The notes: generated by a model not told the origin, from the letters alone. A stretch of DNA of 64,000 nt from Atherinomorus stipes (GCA_023101725.1 JALJCO010009116.1:248001-312000); one strand, 5' to 3'; positions 42,335 to 53,775 are shown, numbered from the stretch's first letter. Numbers and translations: made by a program.

Positions 42335-43845
42335 TCTTTCATCAGGTTTTGACATTTGTTTTTGCATGGAGGATAATTGTAGCCAAAAATGTTTTGGCAA
42401 GTAAAAATCCAAAATAGTGATGTTACTGTCAAAGCTCGGGGATATGGAGCCAGCTTATAAATCATTTACAAAGAAAACAAAGATTGATGGAAATTATGAC
42501 CAATAACTCAGAGTCTTTCCCACCAACCGAGCAGATATTGATGAGATGAGTGAGTTTAAATTATTGCAATACAAATCTTTCTTACTAAATTGCTACCAGT
42601 AATTATTTTCTTGATAGATTACTATTGATTGAACTCTGAAATGAAAAATACTGAATGAAAAATACGAGCGAGCCGGTCTTTGGAATGGTTCTTTAGAAAG
42701 AACAGCTCTTCAAGATCCGGTTCCCTTCAAAGAACCATAAATCCCATCTCTAATTTGTTAGCTTAACATGAATGAAGCATTAAGCATGGACGGATGGAAA
42801 ACTGGACATACGCTCATTATTTTCACTGTGGATTTAGTTTTAACCCCATATTTTTAGATTAAGACGCAATCATGTGATTATGATCCACTTAGTTTCTGGT
42901 GTTAGTTGGAATATCTTGTTCTCCATTCTCTTCAAAACTTTTTTATTTCATGGTGTAAAGAACAGCGGAGCCTTCAGGGGATCCCAGCAGGGCTTTTACA
43001 CCTCGTAGTACCTTCGATGGAGGCGTATTTTAAACACGGTCGTGCTGATGTGCTCCGACAGCAGCTGGCAGGGACTCTCCTGCTCCGGTCGCTCCTCCTC
43101 CTCGCTACGTTTTGGCTGGGATTCAGACGTTTCAAAGGGCGGGATTGCTTTTAATTGCAGCGCCTGTTGTGAGCTGAGCACCTCCCTCTGCGACCCTCAT
43201 TCATATTCATCTTTACAAGTCACTTCATTTTTCAACCAGACCTAAAATGACATTTATTAAGTTTTTTTCTATTTTATTTGATTTCTCCCACACAGACAAC
43301 ACAAGCGCTGTGAGGAGTGGTTTTAATTAAAAGTCACTCATCAAACATCTTTGTCATTAAAATCAAATTAAAAAGAAAATAACACAGAGATTTAAACGCT
43401 CTGCCTTATTAAACTGTAACTAATCATCAGCCAGGAAACCCAATAAATAAAACCTTGAGAAGTTTCATTATTTACTTTAAAGACAGAAATGTGAGACTTT
43501 CAGAGTTGGTAATTATTTACATTACAAGCTGCTGTGGAGTCATTGGTGACGGACTGGACCCTCCAACAAGCTTTTCCATCCTCCCACCCTGACAGCTGAC
43601 TGACTCTGGTCCAGTCTCGCTGTTATCAACGATGTTTCTGTCAGAGAGACCTTCACAGCATGTGACGAAGATGATGCCAGAGCCCATAGCTGCTTTAATA
43701 TTAACCATCCAGGACTGTCAGTTACTGATGTTTCTGTGCAGATGCAGCAGTTGGCTGTTTCAGTGCATCTTTGTCTTTTCTTTCTTCTCTTCTCTCTCTT
43801 TCTAATTCTTTGGTTCACCCCTTATTTTGTGGGTGGTCTATGAAA
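42335..43845. other. Unannotated intron stretch
   Basis: No feature proven. 42970-43200 is GC-richer with several short overlapping frames and no domain. Confidence 0.35.
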
Positions 43846-43848
43846 ACC

Positions 43849-44363
43849 TTAAAGGTGCAGTCTGTAACAAAATCAAAGGTCAATGGCAGAAAAATGTGAT
43901 GTATAATTCAAAACTGCGTTTCTATTGATGTGTAATCACTGTACTAGAATAGCTGTTATATGTTCATTTTCTTATTATGAGTCATTTATATCTATTTGCT
44001 GGGTGGCGCACATACGGAGGCTGCCATATTTGTTCCACCATTTTTACTACGGTGTCCCTGAATGGCCAAAACAATGTGTGTGAAATAAGAACCCTCTGAA
44101 CTTTAAAACTGCTGTACCATCTTTGTTTACTGACAGTTAGAGACTGTTTGGGATCAGTAACGCCTTCAAAAACATTAAAAGTAGTTACGAAGATCCACTC
44201 ACAGATGAAAACATATTTTTGTCTGAGAATTTTGGCCACTAACAGCCACCATATATTCACAACAGTGCTTGGAATATGAAGTCATTTTAAAGAAAACATC
44301 TTTTCTTTCAAATATCTAGCTTTACCACTAGATGTCAGTAATTCTTACATAGTGTACCTTTAA
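43849..44363. mobile_element. TTAA-flanked MITE, copy 2 (inverted relative to copy 1)
   Basis: TTAA (43849-43852) + AGGTGCAGTCTGTAAC ... TACATAGTGTACCT + TTAA (44360-44363). Block order is the reverse of 38505-38975: ATCAAAGGTCAATGGCAG, GAACCCTCTGAACTTTAAAA, GTTAGAGACTGTTTGGGATC, ACCACTAGATGTCAGTAATT. About 515 bp, slightly longer than copy 1. Confidence 0.85.
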
Positions 44364-44529
44364 GTATTTTAATTTGTAACTACAACATACCAGAAGCTTG
44401 TTAATTTCGCATAAAAAATATATTAAGACAACAAAAATGTCAAAATGCAATTAACATTGCGGACACACATTTAAGCTTGTACTTTCCACTGTGTGTAGTT
44501 CAACCAAAACCACTGCAGACGATATCAGA

Positions 44530-44690
44530 CAGATATCAGTGCTAAAGCAGGGACTTTTCTACATGCTGTACCAGTGCTAATAAAACAACAAGATCTCGCG
44601 AGATTTCAGAATGGAACAATGAGATCTCGCGAGATTTCGTTAGTAATGCAATCTTGTAATGTACTGACATTTTCTCACACCCCTAGCACT
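44530..44690 (+). mobile_element. hAT-like MITE fragment, family G, with two TCTCGCGAGA palindromes
   Basis: GACTTTTCTACATGCTGTAC (compare GCTTTTCTACATGCTGGAC at 39919) leads into AGATCTCGCGAGATTTCAGA and GAGATCTCGCGAGATTTCG. The palindrome TCTCGCGAGA is at 44594-44603 and 44625-44634. Two decayed copies of the block are at 39950-39990 and 55268-55335. Confidence 0.65.
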
Positions 44691-44694
44691 CTGA

Positions 44695-46317
44695 GGCGCC
44701 CCCGATGGAATAGGAGACGGAGACGCCCCACGGCACTCCGGTGTCGCAGGGTCCCCAGCTTTAGTGCCCCCCCCCGTACCAGAGCATTTTCTCCAGAGAA
44801 AGAGAAACATTTCTTTTTATCTAAAAAAATAAACACACATTGTCACTCAGCTCAATATTTCGCATGTATGATGAATTCTGTTTTTAACGTTTAATTCCAT
44901 GATTTTGTCCGTTATTGCTCGCAGATTTCATACGGCTCTATGCAGCATCACGTCCACATGAAGCGTTATTAATGAAGCCGATTACCTGCGTAAGCAAAGG
45001 TGTGCGAACTGCACCACATCATTGGCTGAACAGTGTTACCCATTGTTTTACTGTAGTTACCCGCTTGTTGTCACTTAATGGGCTGCAAAGTAAATTGTTT
45101 ATTTTAACATACAATCAGGTTGTATTTTATTTCATGCTCTGCATAGATTTGCTGTGCGCGGAGAACATGGGAGTAGTGCAGCGTAGAGGGAACATTGCTC
45201 TCCATGCTAATACCAGCCTTTAATACAGTAGATGATCCAGTCGGTCGCTGAATCAGACACGTGAATTTCTGCCCGGGAGAAATGAGCTGTCGTCTCCTCA
45301 TCTATTACTGGCGTGAGGTCATCAATGCTCAGATCAGCAGCTGATTGATACAGCCTGCTGCTACACGCATGCAGCCACTGCTGAGTGCTCAGTCGTCTTC
45401 ATTTAGTCTCTTTTACTGCAGCATATGATTAGAGAATAATCACCACTAACTAGACATCTTGATTAATTAAATCACAATAATCAGGCAGCACAGAATAATC
45501 AGCGTCCTCTAAGACATTTGTGCTTAATGGAAACCAGACTGCATGTTGTTGCACCTGATAACACACGATTAATCACACTGAAACTGTTTGAACAGTAACA
45601 GAACAGCTGGAGTCCATAACCTGTGTGCGTTTGAGGTGATGCTGCAGCCAAGTTTCAGGCTTCCAGCCTCAGTTTCATTGCTGACAGAGAGAAGGTGAAT
45701 GAGAGCAAACGTTAAAAGAAATACGACACAGATCAGATGCAGTCACTCTTTTAAGGTCCGCTTTTCAGCAGCATCACACACCTGCTGTTATTTATCCGTC
45801 GTCCCCGACGACGTCTCAGACTTAAGAGGATGGGAATGAAAACAAGTCAATTCATTCTTTTTAATTTTTTTTTTTTTTTTCTGAAGAAGGGTTGAGAGAA
45901 ATTTTTTTTTTGTTTTTTGTATTTTACAGAGTTTCATTGTAAAGTGGCACTAAACTTTCTGACCTGAAACTGCTTCTGACTGCTTCTGATGGCACAGTCA
46001 TCATTACCCTGCAGCGTTCTGAGCCTGAGAAACTAAAGCGTTTTATCCAGGATGCTGCATCACTTCATCACAGCTTTTCACTTTATGGCCCAGTGGCACA
46101 TGCTAGAAACTGGATATCAACACATCAGCTGTTTCATAACACACCGAAGGATTCATCAAAGAAACCCAACAGGACGTTATCAGAGGAAGAAATAAAAAAG
46201 AGAGAGAAAGAGACTGATGAAAGATAAGATGAGTCTACATCGGCCGACTTTTACTGGCTGGAGAGATCTCAGAGTGCGGTAGGATGAAGATGATGCTGAT
46301 CAGCTGTCGCTGAGGGA
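44695..46317. other. Unannotated intron stretch, partly single-copy
   Basis: No exon is recognised. 45280-45640 looks unique and rich in homeodomain-type cores (GATTAATTAAATCAC at 45461-45475, CGATTAATCAC at 45567-45577). See the finding on a candidate regulatory element. T runs occur at 45863-45879 and 45902-45911. Confidence 0.35.
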
Positions 46318-46930
46318 TGTCATTTAAAAAGAAATAAGAAAAATAATAAAAAAAATTGTATTACAATTTTTATATTAATAGCATGATAGATTATAATAAT
46401 AATTATTAACACTACATATTATTATAATTAATTATAAAGAATAATAATATTCATCATAATTATAAGTAATTATCTTAAAGTGTATATTATTTACTATTAT
46501 ATATATTATAAATGATATCGTTCTTTTAATATGAAAATAAGAAATAAGAAAATCTGCCAAAATTCATAAATTTTTCTTTCATTTATGGAAGAGGATTAGG
46601 GCTACTGAAGAAAAAAATCTGAGAAAAAAAACTGAGAATACTGACTTTAATCTCTGAATTCTGACTTTTTTTCAGAACATTAAAAAACAGAAAAAAAAGA
46701 AAAACCCTCGGGGGATTTTTTTCTTTTCAATTTCTGAAAAAGTCTGAATTTTTACTTTAATCTCAGATTTCCAACTTTCTTCCAGAACATTAAAATAAAT
46801 AAATAAATAAATAGATAAATAAATAAATAAATAAATAAATAAAAAATAAATAAATAAATAAATAAATAAATAAAACCCTCGGGAGATTTTTTTTTTTCAA
46901 TTTCTGAAAAAAGGCAGAATTCTTAAAAAA
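46318..46930. repeat. AT-rich block with AAAT microsatellite and a local duplication
   Basis: 46340-46520 is almost pure A/T. At 46790-46873 there is an (AAAT)n tract with one AGAT interruption. On both sides the same motif occurs, AAAACCCTCGGG-GATTTTTTT then TTTTCAATTTCTGAAAAA (about 46701-46742 and 46873-46914), so the microsatellite separates two copies of a local duplication of about 170 bp. Confidence 0.75.
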
Positions 46931-48170
46931 AAAAATCAACTGAAAATGATAACAAAAGTTTTCTACCTTTAAGATCTCCTGATGCAGAGCTGATTTATGT
47001 CACCCTGCCTATTTTAACCCCTTTCTGCATCTGCAAATGAATCAGCTGCAAATGAGCTCACATAAGTGAGGTCTGATTAGGTTCATTTAAATCCCAGATT
47101 TTTATTTGCGGCCATCTTCAACGGTTTAAAGCAGGACTCTTGATGAGGACAGAGACACCAGCGACACGCTTGTGACTGAAATCTTTAAAGCGTTTAAGAT
47201 CCGACACCAGAAGATCTCTGCTGCTGCATCCCAACCAGAAGCAGAACATGAGCCTCTGCAGAAGTCAGGATCCACGTCTGCAGTTTTCAACGGGACCAGT
47301 TATCCCAGAGCTCAGCCGGCAGAGCTCACCGACTCCAGCAAACAAACAAACAAACGGATAAATAAATAAAGCAAACTGCTGTGCTGGCGGGGTACAGGTT
47401 AACTCAGAGGTTGGAATACAGACGGGCGGTGTGGGTGCGCATGTGTGTGTGTGTGTGTGCATTAAGAGGCTTTGCCCTCATCTCCATGACAATCAACACT
47501 TGTCACCCCATCTGTCCAACACGCACACACACTTAATGAGCTCCCACTGTGCTGTTAGTCACACACAGTCAGGGAGGTGGCAGATGTTGTGGGATAGAGG
47601 TGGAGAGGGAGGAGGTCATTGTTGGCTTTTGACCCCCTCACACACACACACACGGAGCAGATGGGCTCTTCTCCACACAAAGAGCGCGGCTGCTGCGCGG
47701 ACTAATAAACTAACTGTTGGTCTCGGAGACGCCGCCGAGGTGCTTTAACCAGATCTGAGGGAAACTTCCCGGGAAGGTTTCAGCTGAAGAAGCGTCTCCT
47801 CTCTGCCTAACAGGACAGAGCAGCAGGAGGTCTCGCATCTCTCGCCTCAGGTGACTTCACCTGTCCGGAAACAGTTGCTATGGTTACATCATGAATGGAA
47901 AAGCTGGATTATTTGGATGCTGACTAAAGAAACTTGAGATGAACCAGATTTAATTTATCATACACCAGAAAACTTAACAAAGAAGTTAACTTCTTAGAAC
48001 GAAGTTCTATCTGCCAATATCAGAAAACAGGACTGGAAAATGCAGGAAAGTCCATATGATGTTAATTAATAGAATAATACAGGATAAGGATACTACAGTT
48101 CAAATGGCTAATGCGTTTATACAGTATCCAACACCAGTGGAATTATAGAAGTACAATAGGAACACACCAG
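46931..48170. other. Unannotated intron stretch
   Basis: Contains a GT tract (47442-47459), CACACACA (47639-47652), and an apparently unique segment 46990-47110 with two octamer-like CTGCAAATGA sites (47031, 47046). No exon is recognised. Confidence 0.35.
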
Positions 48171-48174
48171 ACAT

Positions 48175-48710
48175 GAATCGTCCTCAGAATTATTCATACC
48201 CTCAAATTAAAGAAGAAAAAAAAATTAGCTCTCAGTGAAATAAGATGAAACTGACAAAAGTGATAATAAATAAAAAATATTTAGGAAAATCATGACACTG
48301 AATATAAATTGTGGTTTGGGAGAAATATTAAAAACAAACACAAAAAAAAAAAAAAAAAAAGTAAGTAAACAAGCACGATAGGGCTCTGAAGCTAAAATTT
48401 TGTTGAGCAACACTTTGAGACAATTACAGCAATCAGGTGTTTTTTTTGTACTGTTCAATAATATATGTGCACCTGATGACAGGTGAGTGGGTCCATTGTT
48501 CCTGAACAAGGTGCTATTTTTAGTCTGGGAAACTTTTGTTTGATTTTTTTTTTAAGATTATTATTTTAAAGTACAATTCAAAAAACATATTTTATTTCAT
48601 TCTATTTTTGTAAATTTTTATTTATTATTAGTTTCTTTCATATCTTATTATTTGTTAATCAGTCTTTTCTTCAATGGAAGGATAAGAATAATCCTGAGGA
48701 TGACTGTATA
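48175..48710 (+). mobile_element. Family B MITE, full length
   Basis: The ends ATCGTCCTCAGAATTATTCA and AATAATCCTGAGGATGACTG are inverted. The interior has the usual AAACTGACAAAAGTGATAAT, AACAAGCACGATAGGGCTCT and GCAATCAGGTGTTTTTT. An A run lies at 48342-48360. Confidence 0.9.
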
Positions 48711-48714
48711 TTAT

Positions 48715-49125
48715 GCTTGTTAATTTGTTTTTTATTTGATAAAACTGGGTGAAATGATTTCAGTTATTGTGACCAAAATTATCACCATTATCTTTATTAT
48801 TCAGAATTGTTTAAATGTGCTCAAAATGTTTAAAACTTATACACGGTAATATGTTTTGAACATTTTCTGCACATTTCAACAATATCGCAGTAATAATGAT
48901 AATGGGGATCATTTTGGTGACGATGACCATAAGATGAAATTTTCATACGTTACGTGCCTCTCGTGCTTTTGTTTAGTTTTTCAGTGTTTGATGACGCTCC
49001 TCCAGATATTAGTCTGAGTACGAGCTTCTCCTCTCAGTATTTAGGAGTATTTATACTAATGTGGATGAAATGATCCTTCATTCATGTTAAGAACAGTAGT
49101 TGTTGCCTTAAAGTGGTTGCACGTT
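48715..49125. other. Unannotated stretch
   Basis: No feature recognised. AT-rich, with CAATATCGCAGTAATAATGA patterns reminiscent of decayed hAT interiors. Confidence 0.3.
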
Positions 49126-49129
49126 TTGC

Positions 49130-50175
49130 ATTTGCCATGGCACGCTGGGGGGGGTGGTGAAAGGTGCTGCGGGGGGGGGAGGTGAGGGGTCACTTTTGGT
49201 TTGGTGGCTGCGGTTTGCTCCGAGAAGCGCTAGCCTAGGGGGGTGTGGGAGGGTGGTTTGGGGGGGGTAAAGAAAGGGGGCGCCTGGCGAGGTGGGCACA
49301 GCTTGGGGGGGGAGGCAGGGGGCAAGTGCGCATTAGAACCTTTCGTTGCTGGTCAGCTGGGGGCCTGCTGTGGGGGGCCGGGCCTCCGCTGCTTGCTGCC
49401 TTCCTCCTGGGCTCTGGCGGTGTTTTGGTTTCGGGTGGGGGCTGCGGGGGGGGTGCCTTTTTTGTCACGCCTGGCTTTGTTGTAAACTTGGGTGGGGACC
49501 CGCCTAGGGGCTCTCGGGGGGGTTCTCCCTCCTGGGTGGCTCAGGCGAGAACCAAGCTCAGAACGCGAGAGTAGGTGCTGGAAAGGTTGGGTTTGCTGGG
49601 GGGGATCTGGTGTTTTTTTAAATAAATTGGGGTTCCTGTGATGCGGAGCCGGGCTGCTGCCGACCGGGCTTGTTGCTCCTTCTTGCTTTGGGTTGAGGCG
49701 AGGGGGGAGGGAGTGTTTCCTTCGCCGCTGGCCTTTTGTGCTCCTTGTGGGGGCGTTGCCGCGGCTGTTGCCCGGGGCGGGCCGTTTTTCCTGAGTGCGC
49801 GCGGCGGGGGGCGGTGCCGCCCAACTGGCTTCCATTTCTCTGGGCGGGCTCGTCCGTTTCGTTTGGTCTGTTGTCTGTTTTGTTGTTCCGGGTCGCTCCT
49901 TCCAGTTCTTTCCCCGGTTGGTCTGGGCTTTTTGGGGCGGGTGGGGCGGCTGGGGTGCTCAGTTCTCTCGGTTCTGGGTTTCCAAATTCCTCGCATTTCA
50001 CACTTCTGACGGCGAGATCAGACACAATCGCGCGGTCGGGCATCTTTCATGTTTCCCGGCTGATCGAGAGGGGAGAACTCGCGGGCGGGGCCGTTTCCCG
50101 GGCTTTGCCTTCGGCCCTACATCGTTGTATCCGGTACCGCAGGCTCTTGTCGGTGGGGCGCCCTTTAAACCTCGC
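49130..50175 (+). repeat. G/T-skewed GC-rich island, probable repeat of unknown type
   Basis: About 1 kb is very rich in G and T on the + strand, with many runs of five to nine Gs (GGGGGGGGTGGTG, GCGGGGGGGGGAGG, GGGTGGGGCGGCTGGGG). Both neighbours are AT-rich. Open frames of 109-160 codons exist in several frames on both strands because stop codons are rare in this composition; the minus frames give Pro/Arg/Lys/Gln-rich sequence without a domain. It has no splice or start context to call it a gene. It could be a piece of a GC-rich transposon or an unusual CpG-containing regulatory island. Confidence 0.5.
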
Positions 50176-50730
50176 CTGAAGGAATACGTGGGGTTAAAGA
50201 TGATGCTTTCACTGTACAGAGAAAACTGGAAGAAAATGGCTTTAATCACAAACATTCTGTCGGCTGTATTTGTGTGAAGAGCTTTTAAAGCACAGAGAAC
50301 ATATTTTTTTCTCTGCCTGAAGAATTTTAATCGGAAAATTTGACATTTCGCTCAAAGTTTTAGGAAAAGAATCTTTGGATGGAAATCATCCAGAGATGAA
50401 AGCATGAAATCAATAATGAGCCTCAATGTTACAACTGATCATGTTTATATCAGTGTGGGAGACACCACAGAGAACATGAAGCCACATGTTTCATGGATGT
50501 GACCTCCACTCTTCAGCTCATGACATCATCATCCTCAGTCAGAGATGAAACTCCACAGTGTTGCTGGAAAATATCTAAAGTTTAAACACTCTGAAACACT
50601 TTATCGCCGTCTGCCGATCAATCAGTCACATCAATCAGTAATTAAATTAACAAAAAGATCAGTAAGGAAATAAATTGACCAAATAGTAAGTCCAGTGGTC
50701 CAGTTCAGACTACGATGGCCGACTGCGAGG
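50176..50730. other. Unannotated stretch
   Basis: No feature recognised. Confidence 0.4.
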
Positions 50731-50810
50731 AGAGGCCAATGCAGGAATCTGGAGGCCAATGCAGGAATCTGGAGGCCAATGCAGGAATCTGGAGGCCAAT
50801 GCAGGAAACT
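50731..50810 (+). repeat. 20-bp tandem repeat, four copies
   Basis: The unit GGAGGCCAATGCAGGAATCT is repeated four times, with only small changes in the first (AGAGG) and last (GGAAACT) units. Near-identity suggests a recent expansion. In the minus frame it gives the 20-bp-phased peptide repeat seen as PDSCIGLQIPALASRFLHW. Confidence 0.95.
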
Positions 50811-50849
50811 GGGGGCAAAAGGAGGAAAATGAGAAAAGTAACAAAAAAA

Positions 50850-50950
50850 TGTAGTTCTCTCTTCAACCACTAGGGGCTGAAAACACAGCAAATCCCCCCA
50901 TTTTAAAAAGACCAACTTCACAGCAGAAATAAACATGTTTATGCTATTAT
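50850..50950 (+). repeat. Fragment of the 4.9-5.6 kb MITE family
   Basis: CAACCACTAGGGGCTG, AGCAAATCCCC, and CCAACTTCACAGCAGAAATA match the corresponding blocks near 4950-5020. Only about 100 bp is kept. Confidence 0.55.
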
Positions 50951-51169
50951 GGTCTGTAAATGTGCACATATATTGACTTTATGTTTATATTGATCCATTC
51001 ATACAACTTAATTTACATTAGTAACATCTGAGACAAAAGGTCATAATTCTGAACGCCTGGTGGCTTTTTAGACCCACAAAAACCCTGAAGATAAGGAAAA
51101 ACTGGCCCGTTTATTATTTACCAGCAGGTTTAAGGAATTTTAAACTTACAAATATAATTTTAATAAAGG

Positions 51170-52470
51170 GTGAATATGGGTAAAGTGGGACATTAAGCTT
51201 AATCATTTTTATCTTTTCATGTGTTTACTTCTAAAGGGGGGCACCCCGAAGGAGGGAAAAGCCTGTTACTAAAAATCATCTTTAAGCTCATCATAGGGCA
51301 GCATGAGATTAAAAAAAAAAAAAGGTCCTGTGTGGATGACACCACTTCCTGGGGGCGCGGCTCACTACATGTACATATACTACACCTGCAGCGGAACAAG
51401 ATGGTGGGTGAAATGATGTAGTGTTTTTAGGTAAACAATGTTAGTGTTCTAGAAATAAGAAAACTGGTGGATAGTTTGTAATTGTGATGATGATTCATAA
51501 TTTTTACAAATTACATCCATCTGAGTCTTACATTTTAAATAAATGCTATTTAGCTACTGAAATGTGTTATTGGCAAACTGGGACAATCATTTGACTCATT
51601 CTACAGGTGGAAATAGTTCTCTTTTTATTCATCCCTCATAATTTTTCTGTCTAGCTTGATGGATAGATCATTTCTTGGGGGTGTTCTCCGTGTTTTTTCA
51701 CCTGTTTTGGTCAAAGTGTTTTTTCTTGACACTCCCATACACAAATTTACTTAAATTGCTTAATTTAAGCTTGCTACAATGAAAATGATGATCGTGATGC
51801 TTTGCTATCTATGCTAGCTAGGCCTTGCCCCACCACCCCACATGTTTTGCATACTTAAATTGCGGTGGTGAGGAGAATGGCATTATTGAAGATGGGGAAG
51901 CCTTTACTTGACGTGAGTATATTGATGTCGAGCCACCGCACCTCACAGAGTTTGCTGTTTCTTTGATTTCTCCAGTGGATTACAAAAGCATTTTTGCATT
52001 TGTTCTCCAGCCTTTTTTGGCCTTTGTTCTTTTTTCGTCCAAAATCTACTATTTTGAAGTGACATTTAGTTTTTGAATAATAGCCGACTTTTTGTCCAAT
52101 TTCTTAAGGGAATGAACTCGTGTCTTTTAGTCCCGTTCTCTTTACGTCATGAAAGTTTTAGTTCATATTTATATTCATCAGAAATGAATGGTTGTTGTTT
52201 TTATTATTGTGTTTACATTAAAATGGAATTTGCTGCCAGTGTCCCAGTTCGTCAATATGTGGCGTCCCACTTTACCAATAGTGCCTGGAAATTTTGGTTT
52301 TGGGTCAGTGTGTTTTTGGTTCAGTCATCCATGCACTGTATAGTACAGTTGAGATATCAAACTATTTAGAATAGTTTGGTATCATATGATGGGCCAAGAT
52401 ACGTGGATCATAATCAGAAATTACGTTGAGGTTACATTTTCATAAAGTGTCCCGGTTTACCCGTATTCAC
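51170..52470. mobile_element. TIR element of about 1.3 kb, unclassified
   Basis: The left end GTGAATATGGGTAAAGTGGG and the right end, which in reverse complement reads GTGAATACGGGTAAACCGGG, form a roughly 25-bp inverted repeat with about four mismatches. Inside are variants of the same motif (AAACTGGGACAATC, GTGTCCCAGTTCG, GTCCCACTTTACC), as if the ends were amplified subterminally. No transposase. The target duplication is not clear. Confidence 0.65.
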
Positions 52471-52474
52471 TATA

Positions 52475-52800
52475 ATGATTTCAATTAATTAAGACCATTT
52501 ATGTAACAACACGTCCCATTAAACATTTCTGTAGTAGGAAATAACCTGAGTAATTCCAGTAACAAACAAGATATTCAAGTTTGTTTAATGCAGTTTGGCA
52601 TGTTAAAGAGAGAACATTGGACTCCGTTAAGCACTAAATATGGTCTTGATGGACAAAAACAAATTACCACATTTATTGTCCAACTGATTACAGGGGTCCA
52701 GTTTTATTGACTGCCCCCCTAAAATGCCCCAAAACAAGCAAATAACTGTAGCACTCAGAACAAATGATGAGTTAACTGAACTGACTGTTGACCCTCCTAC
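52475..52800. other. Unannotated stretch
   Basis: No feature recognised; the hAT transposase remnant begins just downstream. Confidence 0.35.
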
Positions 52801-52806
52801 CATAGC

Positions 52807-53775
52807 CACGTCTTGCAGTCCAAGCATGATGGGAGGATTTGTCTTTAAGGACTTGAGCTTTTCAGCATGCTCAGCCGTCAGACTGCTCCTGTGTGTCCGT
52901 GATCATTGACACTCATGTGAGGCATGCAGAGGAACTTCGCTGCTGCTGCCAGAGTGGGGAGACGAGCTCGATCGGCTCCTTAGTAAACTAAAGGACTGCT
53001 GTTGCGTCTGAGAGGGGCCTCGGTGTGATAGCTCTCCATTCAACGACAGCTCCTGGGGTGATCTGCCCAGAAGGACCTGAAACTGTCGTGCTGCTCTCAA
53101 TATCTCATTGAAGATGCTGCCGAGGCTGCTGCCTGCACCCTCCATCTGTGGAGTCATCTCTGCTGGCTTGGACACAGTTTCAGTAGATGAAACTCTGCCT
53201 TCAAAGTCAGCTTTGGGTGTCCCACGTTGTCAGCAGTAAAGAACCTGGCGTAAATATGACAATGTAATAAAGCATCATTGCATTTTAGAGCTTGTCTCAT
53301 CCACTCTCCTGTATTTTGACAATTAAGCCACCTGATCTGATGTAGTCAGAAGATGTGGCCATCTATGAACAATCTTACAGCAGCATACACGTTTTTTTTT
53401 TTAACAGACATCATATTACGCTAAATAAATGCCAATTTATCATAAATTCCCTTACTTGTCCTCTTATGAGGACTGTTGCCACAGTGTATATGGTCTCAGA
53501 TGCCACATGACGTGACATTTCATGGTCTGGAGCCCCTGGTCATCTTCTCTTTCCTTACCAAGGGACCGTATGAGGACATGGACAGTGGGGATGACATCAG
53601 CTGTGGTGGCAGTTGCAGCAATGATATTTGTTGTAAACTTCTCAAATGGGGTCAGAACCTGTAATTTCTTCTCCAACCATCCCCCCAAATCTGCTGTTGG
53701 AGCGGCTGGTGAGGTGTTTCCTTCAGTTGAGTTGGCATGCAGTGCCCGTTTCTGATGAATGAAGCTGCCAATCAT
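52807..53775 (-). pseudogene. hAT (ZBED-like) transposase C-terminal half, frameshifted
   Basis: On the minus strand, in order, are: LGGWLEKKLQVLTPFEKFTT with NIIAATATTADVIPTVHVLI (53775-53470); SKPAEMTPQMEGAGSSLGSI with FNEIL (about 53170-53100); ESYHTEAPLRRNSSPLVY, a stop, and RARLPTLAAAAKFLCMPH (about 53045-52917); and SSLTAEHAEKLKSLKTNPPI then MLGLQD (about 52887-52808). These are the late RNase-H-fold and the C-terminal dimerisation region of ZBED-type hAT transposases. Each lies in a different frame, with about 230 bp of non-coding sequence between the first two. The N-terminal BED finger is not nearby. Confidence 0.85.

Noticed and set aside
49235..50277. Several 109-160 codon frames on both strands
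   Set aside because: They overlap in many phases in a stop-poor G-rich tract; products are Pro/Arg-rich or Gly-rich low complexity without motifs.
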